64,000 nucleotides of DNA from Thelonectria olida (lineage: Eukaryota; Ascomycota; Sordariomycetes; Hypocreales; Nectriaceae). The stretch is taken from positions 744,001-808,000 of the forward strand of contig JAGPYM010000009.1 of the NCBI GenBank assembly GCA_020736575.1. Direction: 5' to 3'. Positions 50,772-61,393 of this stretch are shown piece by piece. The notes below the pieces were generated by a model, which was given only the letters and a program-made list of their open reading frames with translations, searched no databases and was not told where the DNA came from. A program made the position numbers and the translations under genes. The first letter of the stretch is position 1, and every line of letters starts with the position of its first letter.

Positions 50772-52087
50772 GGTTTCTCGAGACGGTAGTTGTTTGATGC
50801 TTTGTATATAAGCAGTCAGGTTGTATCGTCTTGGTAGTTCTGTGGTGAGGGATGGTGAAGGAGTAACATGGGAAGAGGGATAAGGGGAGGATGGAAAGCT
50901 GCATTTATAGGCAGAGCTCGATTTTGTTCTACGCGCAGGATTCTTGTTCACGGATACATTAACGAAGAGAACAGCTTAAGAGAGACGAGATACTTGCTGT
51001 CTGGCCGTCATTTCAGGGCTGATTCACCAAACAGGGGTAGGTGTCCCTTCGGGGGCGGTAGTCGGGGGTGTCGCAGATGCATATTCCGCCACAAAGAACA
51101 GGAGGGCACTCGTTTCAGTTCTAAAGGATGATATTACAAAGTCTGCTTATCCTAGGAACGCAGTAGTTGATCTCGTGTTCCTAGAAATGAAGCGGTACGT
51201 TGTTGCCGTGAGGCGACCCATCGGGGAAGGGGGTGGGCGGGCGGGAGCGGCTCTGGGGCCAAGGGGTGTTCTGACTTGGGATGATTAACAGTGGAGAGGT
51301 GCCTATGCAAACACCCTTCTACTGTTAATCATTGGTTGATTCCCTTTTGGTTGTTGTACTAGGTACATGGGTGGCCTGGGGCCGTGGTAGTTGTACAGTG
51401 GGTGTCAGTCGAAGGTGTTAGATTGTTCCCAAACGCGGGACGGAAGCACTCGCGGGGGGTTCATCCCACGTAGGTACCTAAGTCACGTTTAAAATGGAAA
51501 GGAAGCAAGGGGATATAGTAAGCTCTTTCCCCTCTTCTTCCCGCATCTCCTTTCTTCTTTTTTGTCAATCCTGAGAGAGTACGGTAGGTGCTCCCCGCCA
51601 CCCAGGCGTCACCACGGGTAGAAGCGCCAAACAGTTCGCAATGAGGCGCCAATAGCTGCTGCTGTCATTAATTTAAATACCCTTCAACCCCTCTGGCCGT
51701 TTAGACGGACCCTTCCCACCTACCGACATGATGGATGGACTAGATTTGTTCCAGCAAGCAGGTGCCATGATCGTTGGGAGAACGACAACAACCGCGTCGG
51801 GTAGGTAACAAACAACAGCAACACTTCCTTCTCTTTCAACTTCCAACGTAAACTTCCACTGCCTATATCATGGGGTCCTCTCCCCCTCCTCTCTTCTATT
51901 TCGTCTCTTCTGTTCTCTCATCTTCAACCGTTTGACCCAGAACATTCATCTGCTCCAACTCCCCACTCAGGGTAAGGAAATTGTTTCATCACTTGACACG
52001 CCTAACGCTGATCATCCAACAGGCGGGCTTTACATACGTATTCAACCATCTTACCAACGAATCCATAGTCCGAAAGGTATATCCATC
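50772..52087. promoter_or_regulatory. Divergent promoter region
   Basis: This lies between opposing start codons. It contains the palindrome TAGGTACCTA at 51471-51480 and a CT-rich leader from about 51830. No gene is seen. Confidence 0.55.
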
Positions 52088-52975
52088 ATGGCTCCATCCC
52101 CTACCACCCAGGCTGGCTCGCAGCCGCCTGAATTCGGGCTACTACGCCGCCGCCAGGACTCTCGAGGCTATCCAGGCCCTATTCGCCTTGACACTGAAGG
52201 GTTACCGGCATTCCCCTCAATCCCCAGCCAACCAAGCCAGTCGGGCCCACCCGACCAAACATTCTACGATCGACGCTCCTCTTCCCACTATACATCCTCT
52301 CCCCCTTTCCCCGGCGGTAACGGAGCAGGGAACTCCAGCCCCTACTCGTTCGACCCAGCTCTCAGATCCTTCGGGGTTTCAAGCTCCCCTCTTGGGCCCC
52401 GGCGCCGCCCATCAGGTAGAGCCGGCGCCGGCGCTGATGCAAAGCGTGCTCGAATCGAACCAACCATTACAGAGCCATCTGTAACCCTCAATCTGATGGG
52501 AATCAGGACTGAACTCAACAAAGGGGTCAAAGATGTGCATAATTTCATAGCAGACCGTTTCGCCAGTCTTGAGACCGAGCGGAAAGCTGTAGGGGAGAGA
52601 GCACTCGTCGAATTCAGGACTGCCATGGATGGCCGCGTTGATCCACGAACCTTCGAAGTGGTCAGCCAGGGCATCAAAAACGTCAGTGAGACTAATGAGA
52701 CTTTGGCTCACAAATACAATTTGGACTATGTCAGAAGAATTACGACTCGCTTCGATCATATTCGGGACGCGCTCAATCTGCTACTCGCGGATATCGACGA
52801 ACTCGGCAGCATGGTCGTCAAGCGCGGGGACAGCACTCGGCTGACGGACTTAATTCCAGACGAAATGCCTGATGTCCCAAGAAAGACCGTGCAGTTTATA
52901 CCCTACATCCTGAAAAACGGCTACGAGTTTGATTATGGCAAAATCAGTGAATTCATAGTTTGCCCCGCCCCGTGA
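52088..52975 (+). CDS. Unrecognised protein with Pro/Ser-rich N terminus and coiled coil
   Basis: A single exon from ATG at 52088 encodes 295 residues. The frame is open for 52 codons further upstream but has no ATG there. Residues 1-120 are Pro/Ser/Gly-rich and disordered, ending in a basic cluster (RRRPSGRAGA, DAKRARIEP) that could direct it to the nucleus. From about 135 the sequence is helical with heptads (GIRTELNKGVKDVHNFIADR, and later HIRDALNLLLADIDELG). The end is KNGYEFDYGKISEFIVCPAP. I recognise no family. Composition is clearly coding. Confidence 0.65.
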   Translation: MAPSPTTQAGSQPPEFGLLRRRQDSRGYPGPIRLDTEGLPAFPSIPSQPSQSGPPDQTFYDRRSSSHYTSSPPFPGGNGAGNSSPYSFDPALRSFGVSSSPLGPRRRPSGRAGAGADAKRARIEPTITEPSVTLNLMGIRTELNKGVKDVHNFIADRFASLETERKAVGERALVEFRTAMDGRVDPRTFEVVSQGIKNVSETNETLAHKYNLDYVRRITTRFDHIRDALNLLLADIDELGSMVVKRGDSTRLTDLIPDEMPDVPRKTVQFIPYILKNGYEFDYGKISEFIVCPAP

Positions 52976-53392
52976 AGTCGGGGATTGAGCTGCCCAAGTT
53001 GACAAAACTCATATAGTTGGCTCGGTGCGCTAAGACTACAGGTTTTCTATAAAAATGAAAGAAAGTGTCGGAAGTGGCCGTTGTAAGGAAGGGTATTGGG
53101 GTTGGTGTCTCTGCGTTAATGCAAGGTCGGTGTTGGGATGGTGTTGAGAGCACCAGGGGTCTCTAGAAAGGATTGTATGTATTCATGAGACCTTCTCATA
53201 GTAACAGCTCTACCAAGTTCAACTCACTCTTCAAATCTGGCGTCATAGTTCAACCTCTACTGTCTATGCCAATTGACCGAAATAAATAGAACACCACACT
53301 CTGACTCTTCTCAGAACCCATGCTCCATGCGGATACCTTGCCCTCAATCTTCGTCAACTCGTTCCACTCCGGCCCAGTCAAGTCGCAAAACG
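52976..53392. other. Short convergent intergenic region
   Basis: This holds the 3' ends of the unrecognised coiled-coil gene (+) and NPY1 (-). Nothing else is seen. Confidence 0.6.
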
Positions 53393-54700
53393 CTAAATCT
53401 TTGGGGATGCCGTCAAAAAGCCCTCCACAACGGCGTTTATCAAGCGGTTAGCAATTGCCTGGGCCGGCGGCAGCCGCAGGCTGCCCTCCTTGTAGCCCTC
53501 AGGAGCAGCCTCGCCCAACCCACTAGTACCAGTCTTTAAAGCTTCGCGGGCCTCATCCAGAGTAAACCACTTTGCCGTCTCAAGTTCCTTGTCATTGAGG
53601 GAAATCTTCTCGCCGTCGCCAGGCAGAGCCTGGGCAATGGCTCCGATCATCAAGTTCGCGGGATAAGGCCAGGGTTGGCTGGAGTGGATGACGACGCGAC
53701 CAACTCGAACACCGCTCTCCTCCCATACTTCTCGGCGCACCGCCTCCTCAAATGACTCAGAGGGCTCTAGAAAACCGGCCAAGGTGCTGTACCAGTAGGG
53801 CGGCCATCGCTTCTGGCGGCCGAGGAGGATGCGCTTGCCGTCGTGCGAGACGACGGCGGCAATCATGGTTGGGTCCGTTCTAGGGAAGCAAATGTTGGAG
53901 ACGCCGTGGCGGGTGGCACAGTCTCCTCGAGCCTGAGGCTCAGAGGTACCCTTTTTGTCGGTCGGAGGACACACACGCTTGTAGCCGGCGTGGACGGAGA
54001 GGTTTGGCGTTCCACAGCCGGCGCAGAACGGGCTGCGTGCGTTCCAGTCAATGATGGATCTGGCTTGCGCAAATAGGGCAGCTTTGGCGGTTGATTAGCA
54101 GATATCTTGGGAGACAATGGATTTTGGGACCGTACCTGCGTCGGGGTGAAGAGACATTCCCCGAGGGTTCTTATCTACTGACAGGCTCTTTGCCTCCTGT
54201 GCCTGGAGGAACTCGGTGGCTTTTTCACTATGGATGCCTTTGGTGGTAATGTCAATGGCGAAGTAAGGGTGGCCTTTGATGTTGCCATGGTCGCCAGACT
54301 CAATGTAATCAGATTCGTTACCCTCCTCCAGCATGCCCATGAACACAACCAGGGGGCTCGGCTGTGTCGAGTCGAATTCTTTGATGGCCTCATCCTCGGT
54401 AAGCTTAAACGGCTCAGCACCAATAAACTGCTTGACATCCTCAAAGGTGAGATAAGAGAGCGTCGTCTTGTCGACGACGAGGGCGTTTAGGTCCTGCAGG
54501 GCGAGATAGCGGGCCGTGGGACTGACGGCCGCTCTCCTTAGAAACGCCGTGTCGGCGCGGAGGAACGAATAGCGGTTGATGCGGCTGCCGGCATAGTAGT
54601 TGACGACTTCCTTTCCGAAGCGACGGGTCAGCATCGAGTCGTCGTCTTTGAGAGCGGCGAGCTCGGGGAGGAGGGGAGGTGGCGGGGCTGTGGTGGGCAT
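53393..54700 (-). CDS. NPY1: Nudix NADH pyrophosphatase NPY1/NudC-like
   Basis: Two exons on the minus strand, 54700-54136 and 54081-53393, with a 54-nt intron (GTACGG donor, CTAAT branch site, CCAAAG acceptor), encode 417 residues. The enzyme cleaves NADH (and related dinucleotides or NAD-capped RNA) to NMNH and AMP. An N-terminal domain is followed by a four-Cys zinc ribbon (FCAGCGTPN, then a CPPT pair and NICFPRTDP). The Nudix box is GFLEPSESFEEAVRREVWEE, continued by SGV, near residues 291-313, with all catalytic Glu present. The SQPWPYP motif after the box marks the NADH-specific subfamily. The C terminus is SPKI, not a canonical peroxisomal PTS1. The dephospho-CoA kinase gene follows on the same strand 600 bp upstream. 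Confidence 0.95.
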
Positions 54701-55300
54701 GAGGACGTAGTGGGCGGGAGCTGAGCGGAGGAGTGAGAGTTGTGAAGATATTCAGAGAATTGAAGGTATTCAGAGCTGTGCCGCGTGAGGGAGGGAGTTT
54801 TGGGAATATGTGTTTGAGAAGAGTGATGACAAATAGAACAATAGTGGTTTTTCGGTAATAGGTAGTCCGAAATCTGGGGCAAGCCGAAATGGCGTATCCT
54901 GATTAGTGATGGCGATAGTTACGGTAGGCACGGATAACTAATCTGTAAACTAACTACGAACACAGCTTGGGGATAAAGTGGGCGGGTGAGGGGTTTGGAT
55001 GGAGTCAAACTTCAATCAAAGCTAGTTGGCCATTATGATGCATTGATTGGCACACTGCGAATGCCCAAGTGCATAGTCGGAGAAACAACAGCGCACATTT
55101 CAAACTCTTATAATGAGAAGAAACAAAATAGGGAGTCGATTGAAACGGGATGAATGCGGGTGGTATCAAGGTATGTATGAAACACATATTCGTGCTTGAT
55201 AGGCATAGTTATAGTAGGCGGCTCGCATGCAATATAATTCAAGGCCCATGCAAACGTAGATAAAACAAGATTCATCCCTCGCCCTCATCCATCCAAAGTC
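54701..55300. promoter_or_regulatory. NPY1 promoter and CAB5 3' region
   Basis: This 600-bp spacer lies between two minus-strand genes. It is AT-richer than its flanks. No ORF or RNA is evident. Confidence 0.55.
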
Positions 55301-56116
55301 TCACAGCTTCGCCTTCGTCTGGGCCTCCCATCGCTTGTTAATCTGCACGTTCTGATAGTACCGCCACGCCACCACCGCCATCGCCAACGGCGGACACCCC
55401 AGCATCACCCACGACCACCAATCCGCGTGTCCTCTGTGCATCTCGGCCACCGCGCTCTCCAGCTGCTTCCCCAAGTCCTCCTTGGTCCCGTCATTCCAGA
55501 GCACAACCCCCGTGCCGTTGCCGCGCTCCTCGGCCCGCCGCGCCTTTTCCCGCACGTCCGTCTGGCTCTTGACCCGGTTCGCCGCGTCCTCGGCGCTCAG
55601 GTGCGGATCGCGCGCCCGCAGCCGCTCCATCTGGATCGCCGGGTCGCGCACGCCCACGACCACGGCCACGCCGCAGAACCGGTCCAGCCCGCTCTCGAAC
55701 AGCAGCGGGATGTCGAGCACCACGGCCCAGTGCCCGCGCAGGTAGCACCCGACGACGCTCTTGAACATCTCCCACCGCACCGCCGGGTGCACGATGCCGT
55801 TGAGCACCTGGCGGTCCTTCTTGCGCTCCTCGCTGTCGCCAAAGACCCGTCGGCCCAGCGCTGGCCGGTTCAACGGCCTGCCCTTGCCGCTGGGCCCGTT
55901 CTCGGGCATGGCGTCTGAAGGGTCGACCAGCAGGTCGGGCGTCGTGGGCCCAAAGTGCTTCACGATGGCGTTGTAGCCGTTTGTGCCGGGCTCGACGACC
56001 TGGCGCGCTATGATATCCGCATCCACGATGGGGAGGTTGTGAGGTGGTGAGGCGAGCAAAGACGACACTGTCGATTTGCCGGTGGCAATCGAGCCCGTCA
56101 ACCCGATGAGAAGCAT
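55301..56116 (-). CDS. CAB5: Dephospho-CoA kinase (CoaE/Cab5)
   Basis: A single exon of 271 residues. It phosphorylates dephospho-CoA at the 3' hydroxyl, the last step of CoA synthesis. The P-loop is GLTGSIATGKST (residues 5-16), followed by IVDADIIARQVVEPG, the lid/CoA region (LNGIVHPAVRWEMFK), VLDIPLLFESGL and RVKSQTDVREKA. A hydrophobic stretch near the C terminus (WWSWVMLGCPPLAMAVVAW) looks like a membrane anchor, consistent with the fungal enzyme being attached to mitochondrial outer or ER membrane. GC content is higher than in neighbours, which creates long open frames in other frames and on the opposite strand. NPY1 lies downstream in the same orientation. Confidence 0.95.
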   Translation of the reverse strand: MLLIGLTGSIATGKSTVSSLLASPPHNLPIVDADIIARQVVEPGTNGYNAIVKHFGPTTPDLLVDPSDAMPENGPSGKGRPLNRPALGRRVFGDSEERKKDRQVLNGIVHPAVRWEMFKSVVGCYLRGHWAVVLDIPLLFESGLDRFCGVAVVVGVRDPAIQMERLRARDPHLSAEDAANRVKSQTDVREKARRAEERGNGTGVVLWNDGTKEDLGKQLESAVAEMHRGHADWWSWVMLGCPPLAMAVVAWRYYQNVQINKRWEAQTKAKL

Positions 56117-57123
56117 GACGAAGCGCGGATTGAACGTCTAGAGACGATGAAAATGAAATGTGAAGCCAAGAAAAAAGTGACCGAGGGAGATGGTTTCGGA
56201 GACTTGGAGTTGGAAAATGATCTGAGAACACATGCACCCACACTTATAGACCCTAACCGAGGAAGAGTTTCCCAAGGCTAAATTCAACTTAAAACCTAAG
56301 CAAAGCTGGAGCTTCTTGGCTCCGCGGAATAATAGGCAGAGATGAGCCTGTACGAATATGAGCGTGAAGATGAACTCAAAATCTGCAAGGAATGCGGTGA
56401 GCATAACGGCCGATGTTAGAGTGTTTCATGGCGACATTGTTCTAGTCTGGTAGGGCAATTAATGCTGGCAATTGCGAACGCCCAGCTAGCGAGCGTTCAG
56501 TTTCATCTCCAATGTTGTGGACGCAAACGCTGGCTGGAATTCACCTAGGCAGCAAGCCAACCCCTGTTCATGGTCACTTGCAATAAGTTGCGTCTAAATT
56601 CACAGCATATCTCTTGAGTTTGAACTGATGATAGAAGACATTCCACACACTTCAACAATTCCCCATCCGGAAGTAATCCGAGGTGACAAAATGCGCGACT
56701 CATGATTTCATGCAGCGTTTTCCTCCAACTTCCGTCCTCCCCCCGCATTTTTACCAGCTCCGGTGACGTGGGACTTGCAAAAGCCCGCTTCTGGAAGCCT
56801 GCAAGCAAGTGGAATCCTTGGGGCAGCGTGCCGTCTGATTGAAGAGAAAAAAGTCTTCCCGACACACCCCTGTTTCTTGTCTCCTCCGAGCCCATCTCAA
56901 CTCTCCCTTGTTTTCTCTCGCCCATTCCCACCTCGGACCCTCCTCTGAGCAGCACCTTTCTTTCTTTCTTTTGTGGTTGGATTTCCTTGTCATCGTCGCC
57001 GACTCTCATTGACAACGACAAAAAACGGTCCCTCGACTGCTCGATTGGATATTAGCTCTTGCATAAGGGGGGAAAGCTCTGCAGCCGCTCCCAGGGTCCC
57101 GCGGGATCCATCGCCATCACGTC
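56117..57123. promoter_or_regulatory. Divergent promoter of CAB5 and the PQ-loop gene
   Basis: About 1 kb separates the start codons. The right half is CT-rich leader sequence. A minus-strand frame (56545-57021) is not protein-like. Confidence 0.55.
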
Positions 57124-58381
57124 ATGATTCCACCAACCCAGATGCTCAACCTAGATGTTGAGGCCATCTCAGGAATCTGCGGGTATGTTATCAAGCAAAC
57201 GAACCGTGTGTGTGGCGGCTTTCACTGACCTTCCTCCTTTGCAGTTCAATCTCTATTGCCTGTTGGGGTCAGTCTCCCATCTCCCTCGTTTTCGCAACAG
57301 CCTCAGCTGACCCTCTCGTCCAGTCGTCGTCTTCTCTCCGCAGATCATACAGAACTTCCAACGCGGGAACGCCGATGCCCTCTCTATTCAGTTCATCATC
57401 GTCTGGTTGCTTGGCGATGTCTTCAACATCCTAGGCGCCGTGCTGCAAGGCGTCTTGCCCACAATGGTAAGAGCTCTGGCAACCCTCAACCCATTCTAGG
57501 GTGCTCCTCTCTCTCAACATTGTTGCTCATCTCCATGTCAGATCATTCTAGCCATTTACTACACCATCGCCGACATCGTCCTCCTTGGTCAATGCTTCTA
57601 CTACCGCGGATTCACTTGGCGCGACACCCCGGTCCCAGCTCCGAAACCGGCCCCCCCTGCTCGAGGCGAACCGAATGAACGCACCGGTCTCTTGACCCAG
57701 CACAGTGTCTTCAATGAGCGCCGTGGCTCCGACTGGTCTGCTCTGTCTCCAGCTGTCTCTCATATCCCCGAGACTTCTACCCCGCCGCCGACTCCGACCG
57801 CTCTGCAGACCATTGTGTGGAACACCATCGTTGTCCTTATGGTCGTCTCTGCTGGTATTGTAGGATGGTTCCTTGGCCAGAAGGCTACTGGCGAGAAGGG
57901 CGACGAATCCCACGGAGGCGAGGATATCAAGTTCAATGTCATGGGCCAGGTCTTTGGGTACCTCTGCACCGTTGCCTACATTGCTTCCCGCCTACCCCAA
58001 CTGATCCTCAACTGGCGACGAAAGACGACCGACGGGCTTAGCATGCTCTTCTTCCTCTTCGCGTGCCTGGGCAACATCACCTACGTCCTCTCCATCTTTG
58101 CGTACGAGCCCAAGTGCGCTCACAAGCATTGCAGGTCTGGTGAGGCTGGCCACATCTACGGAAAGTACGTCCTTGTCAACCTCAGCTGGCTCGCCGGAAG
58201 CCTCGTCACGCTTTTCCTTGACCTCGGTGTCTTTGCTCAGTACTTTATGTATAGCAAGCCAACCGAGCCTGAAATTGCGCGCGTGACTGAGGACGACTAC
58301 TTTGAGGAGGGTTCAAGTGGCGAAGAGGATGAGTGGGATCACCGTCCGTTGCTCCAGCGGGGTGATTCCATGTACCCCTAG
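57124..58381 (+). CDS. PQ-loop vacuolar transporter (Ypq1/Rtc2-like)
   Basis: Four exons, 57124-57182, 57245-57267 (23 nt), 57324-57466 and 57542-58381, encode 354 residues. The introns are 62, 56 and 75 nt. The family exports or exchanges cationic amino acids across the vacuolar (lysosomal) membrane. Seven helices are expected. The first PQ loop is VVVFSPQIIQNFQRGNADAL, which spans the micro-exon junction, and the second is ASRLPQLILNWRRKTTDGLS, each with the defining Pro-Gln. The central loop is hydrophilic and Pro-rich. The C-terminal tail is acidic (YFEEGSSGEEDEWDH) and ends with a possible dileucine-type sorting signal (RPLLQRGD). The reading frame requires the micro-exon, since both of its junctions restore PQ-loop residues. 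Confidence 0.93.
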
Positions 58382-58896
58382 TGTTGCTGACTAGAATCCG
58401 TCGAGAACTCTCGTGAAGTTCCTTTCTTGACTGCTTCTCTTCATTCTTCTTCATTTCTGTCTTTCTTTCTGTACTTATTTTCTTATATTATTCGATTTGT
58501 GGCATGTACAGGACACACAACATCGGGCGTCAATTGGCTGGCAATTGGTTGGGGAAACGAGAGCAAAAAAATGGTAACCGGCAGGTTTGTATAGAGGTAT
58601 ACAAAATGGGATGGAGTTTGTTTTTGCAAAAGACATCTACGCCGAGAAAACATAGGGTCACCCCTACATAGCACGATAACTTATAAAAATGGGAGGTTTT
58701 TTGTCTTAACCGTTTGTTCTCGGCTTTTGCACTCGGAAAAGGCCAGCTATTGAGTTTGTCAGTTTGGCAATCAGTCCTTGGTTGGAGGTTGCATCCCGGG
58801 CGATTGCGAATGGATGTCGCTGGTCCATTTCGATCTACCTTGTGGATCAGGGAATTTCCCAGCGTTGATTGTGCTTGTCTCCTCTCGCCGAGACAT

Positions 58897-58926
58897 AGGT
58901 AGGTAAAAAGCGTATTTCACCTACCT
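58897..58926. repeat. Short inverted repeat AGGTAGGT...ACCTACCT
   Basis: Eight-bp arms around a 14-nt loop could form a hairpin downstream of the PQ-loop gene. It belongs to a family of AGGTACCT/AGGTAGGT motifs seen in several intergenic regions of this window. Confidence 0.7.
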
Positions 58927-60428
58927 CCTAAGGGATCTCTCGAACTACCTCTTTGAGTCTTAGAAGACATTAATCTGCCTCTCGCAAGTGAACCCTGGAG
59001 ACGTCTCTCACCTGTCTTCGAGTAAGGCTTCGATTCTTGGGTGGGACTAAAAACCACATTCATGAGTGCCCGTACGGCTCCGCGTTAAACCATTCATTTG
59101 TCATCAATCAATGTCGTGCAAATTGCGCCCCGTTTTACTTCGGGGCGTAAGGAAGTTAAGAGGTTGACAGATTCAGTTTGCTTCACTGTGTAAACCATGC
59201 TCGTCTATTGTTTACAGAGGTCAATTGCGCAACAAGAGAGCTCACCATGCAAAAGAAAAACCGAATGTTCCATTGCAGATAATTCAAAGCCCAACCAATT
59301 CATAGTACTGAGAAAAAACACCATTCTGAGGCCTGATGCAGGGTAGGTTATTTCGCCGTGATGCTGCGTTTGGCGGTTTGCGATTGCCCCACCTTAGCCC
59401 CAATTGAGTGGCTGGCGGTCCCACTCACACCCTCATATGCACGTGACATGGGCATTCTAAAAGAAGTCTAGCGTTATTTTGACATTCTATAAAACTTCTG
59501 CTCGCCGGCAGCTCTTGTCTCAGTTTTTTCTTTTCTCCCTACATCAGTTAGGGAGATAAACTACACCAAGTGTAATTTATTTTTCTATGGCGGCTCCGCA
59601 TTGCGGCTTGCTGAGGGTTGTCCTCTCTCTCTGGATTTCCTTCCGTTCCCGGCCCCCTAGAAAAAAGAGACCGCCTTCCTATCAGCCGTACTTCCATCCA
59701 AGTGGTTTGCGACTGTGGGGTGGTCCCGACACGACTATTCCGTAAGAATTGATTTTGTAGATGTTTGTGAATGACGCCATAAGGTGATCACACGCAAACG
59801 CAGTTCGAGGACCGTCTCGCGGCGGTTTTCTGAATGGGAGAATTTTCGCCTACGTTCTTGATCTCGTATCTTGAGCCTCATCGTTTTCTCCAGCGTACCT
59901 GTACGACTGACGCTCAATTTTGCGTCGCGTCTGTACCGCAACGAGCGCCCTCGTGCAGCGAAAACGATAATCGCAATTCAGCACGAATTTCCCTTTCGCT
60001 GAGCCATGAGCAACCGTTCATTGCCGTTGTTCGCGGAGCGAAAATTTCTGCAATTCTCGCAATGGCAAGAGACCTCGGTGCCAACTCTTCCGGACCCGAG
60101 ATCACTGTGCTGGAAGTCCAATTCATCACTAGAAGAATGTCATGGAGCTCATGACGAATGACGGCTCGGGGCAGGCTGGCAAGAATCTTGGCCTGAGGTC
60201 GAAATTTTGCGCTCTTCATCTTGAAGCGCCCAGCCTCACATGGAACTTCTAGCTGCATTCTGGATAACATCCGTCCTCCGTAGGGTCTGCGCTCCTCTAC
60301 CTCATGCATAGTAGAATCTCAATGTCTTAGCAAAATCTTCCTGCACCCTACGGATCGGCCGACAGCGATCTCGCTCTCGATAGGCCGCATCTGCCACCAA
60401 CTTCCACCGGCTCAAAGGATTGACTTTC

Positions 60429-60436
60429 GTCACGTG
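60429..60436 (+). promoter_or_regulatory. GTCACGTG Cbf1-type site before TIM23
   Basis: It matches the RTCACRTG consensus of Cbf1 exactly and lies 190 bp before the TIM23 ATG. Binding is inferred. Confidence 0.5.
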
Positions 60437-60625
60437 GCGCCTCCGAACAACGCAGGCCGCACGGACCAAGACCGTGGGTGGCACTTAGAAAATTTTGGGC
60501 CGGGAAGGTCATCGAAATCCCTGGAGAGTGAATTGAACCTTTGCGACTCCGGCCTCATTTTCCATCATCCATCGCGACACCGAATTTCGACCCCCGCCTC
60601 CTTTCGCCCTCTATCTCTTGCGATC

Positions 60626-61393
60626 ATGTCGTCCCTCTGGAACGCTTTCACCAGCGGCAATAAGCCTGCCCAGCAGCAACAGCAACAACAGCACACACCG
60701 ACCCAGGAGCCCACCACACATCTCTCTTTCGATCCATCAGAGGGACAAGGTGTCGAGTCATTTTTGCAGAGCTCTTCCTTTGCTGATCCTTCGCAACTTC
60801 ACCCTCTCGCCGGTCTCAATCGAGACACTCTCGAATATATTTCTCTCGAAGATTCCGCCCTGTCCGATCTCCCTGGCGGTCAATCCATCATCCCCTCCCG
60901 CGGCTTCACAGACGACCTGTGCTATGGCACCGGCATCACATACTTGGCTGGTCTGTCGATAGGAGGCGCTCGTGGACTTCAGGAGGGCCTGCGAGGATCA
61001 TATGCTCAACCCCCCCGACTGCGATTGAATGCTGTTCTCAATGCCGTCACTAGGCGGGGTCCCTTCCTCGGCAACTCCCTGGGTGTTGTCGCTATCATTT
61101 ACAACTGCTTCAACTCTGCTATCGGTTCGATGCGCGGCAAGCATGATGCCGCAAACTCCGTTCTCGCTGGTGGTTTGAGTGGTATGCTCTTCAAGAGCAC
61201 TCGAGGTCTTCGCCCCATGATGATTTCTGGTGGTATCGTCGCCTCCTTGGCGGGTGTTTGGACTGTATGTTTCCCATTTGGACGACCTCCACCCAATTCA
61301 ATAACATCATTGCTAACGATGTGCCAGATTACGCGACGAACTTTCCTTTCTGGCCCCAGGGAGCCCGAGAAACCCGTCGAATTGGACCTGTAA
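60626..61393 (+). CDS. TIM23: Mitochondrial inner-membrane translocase TIM23
   Basis: Two exons, 60626-61264 and 61328-61393, with a 63-nt intron (GTATGT donor, CTAAC branch site, GTGCCAG acceptor), encode 234 residues. TIM23 is the channel subunit for presequence proteins entering the matrix. The N-terminal intermembrane-space domain has a polyGln tract (residues about 16-23) and a helical region (LAGLNRDTLEYISLED). The Tim17/22/23 membrane domain follows from residue about 95, with GFTDDLCYGTGITYLAGLSI, GGARGLQEGL, a second G-rich helix (FLGNSLGVVAIIYN) and LAGGLSGMLFKSTRGLRPMM. The C terminus after the intron is ITRRTFLSGPREPEKP. The intron is a multiple of three without stops, so an unspliced message would add 21 residues to the tail. 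Confidence 0.95.
   Translation: MSSLWNAFTSGNKPAQQQQQQQHTPTQEPTTHLSFDPSEGQGVESFLQSSSFADPSQLHPLAGLNRDTLEYISLEDSALSDLPGGQSIIPSRGFTDDLCYGTGITYLAGLSIGGARGLQEGLRGSYAQPPRLRLNAVLNAVTRRGPFLGNSLGVVAIIYNCFNSAIGSMRGKHDAANSVLAGGLSGMLFKSTRGLRPMMISGGIVASLAGVWTVCFPFGRPPPNSITSLLTMCQITRRTFLSGPREPEKPVELDL

Larger units (their letters stand above)
58382..60625. promoter_or_regulatory. Intergenic region upstream of TIM23
   Basis: These 2.2 kb lie between two + strand genes. They hold an inverted repeat (AGGTAGGT/ACCTACCT, 58897-58926), an E-box CACGTGAC at 59440-59447 and GTCACGTG at 60429-60436. The stretch 59.73-60.31 kb has a different texture from the rest and is open over 131 codons on the minus strand without a recognisable product. 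Confidence 0.5.

Noticed and set aside
55427..56243. Long open frames on the opposite strand and in another frame of CAB5
   Set aside because: The region is GC-rich and lacks stop codons by composition. The translations are Arg/Ala/Pro-rich and CAB5 is certain.
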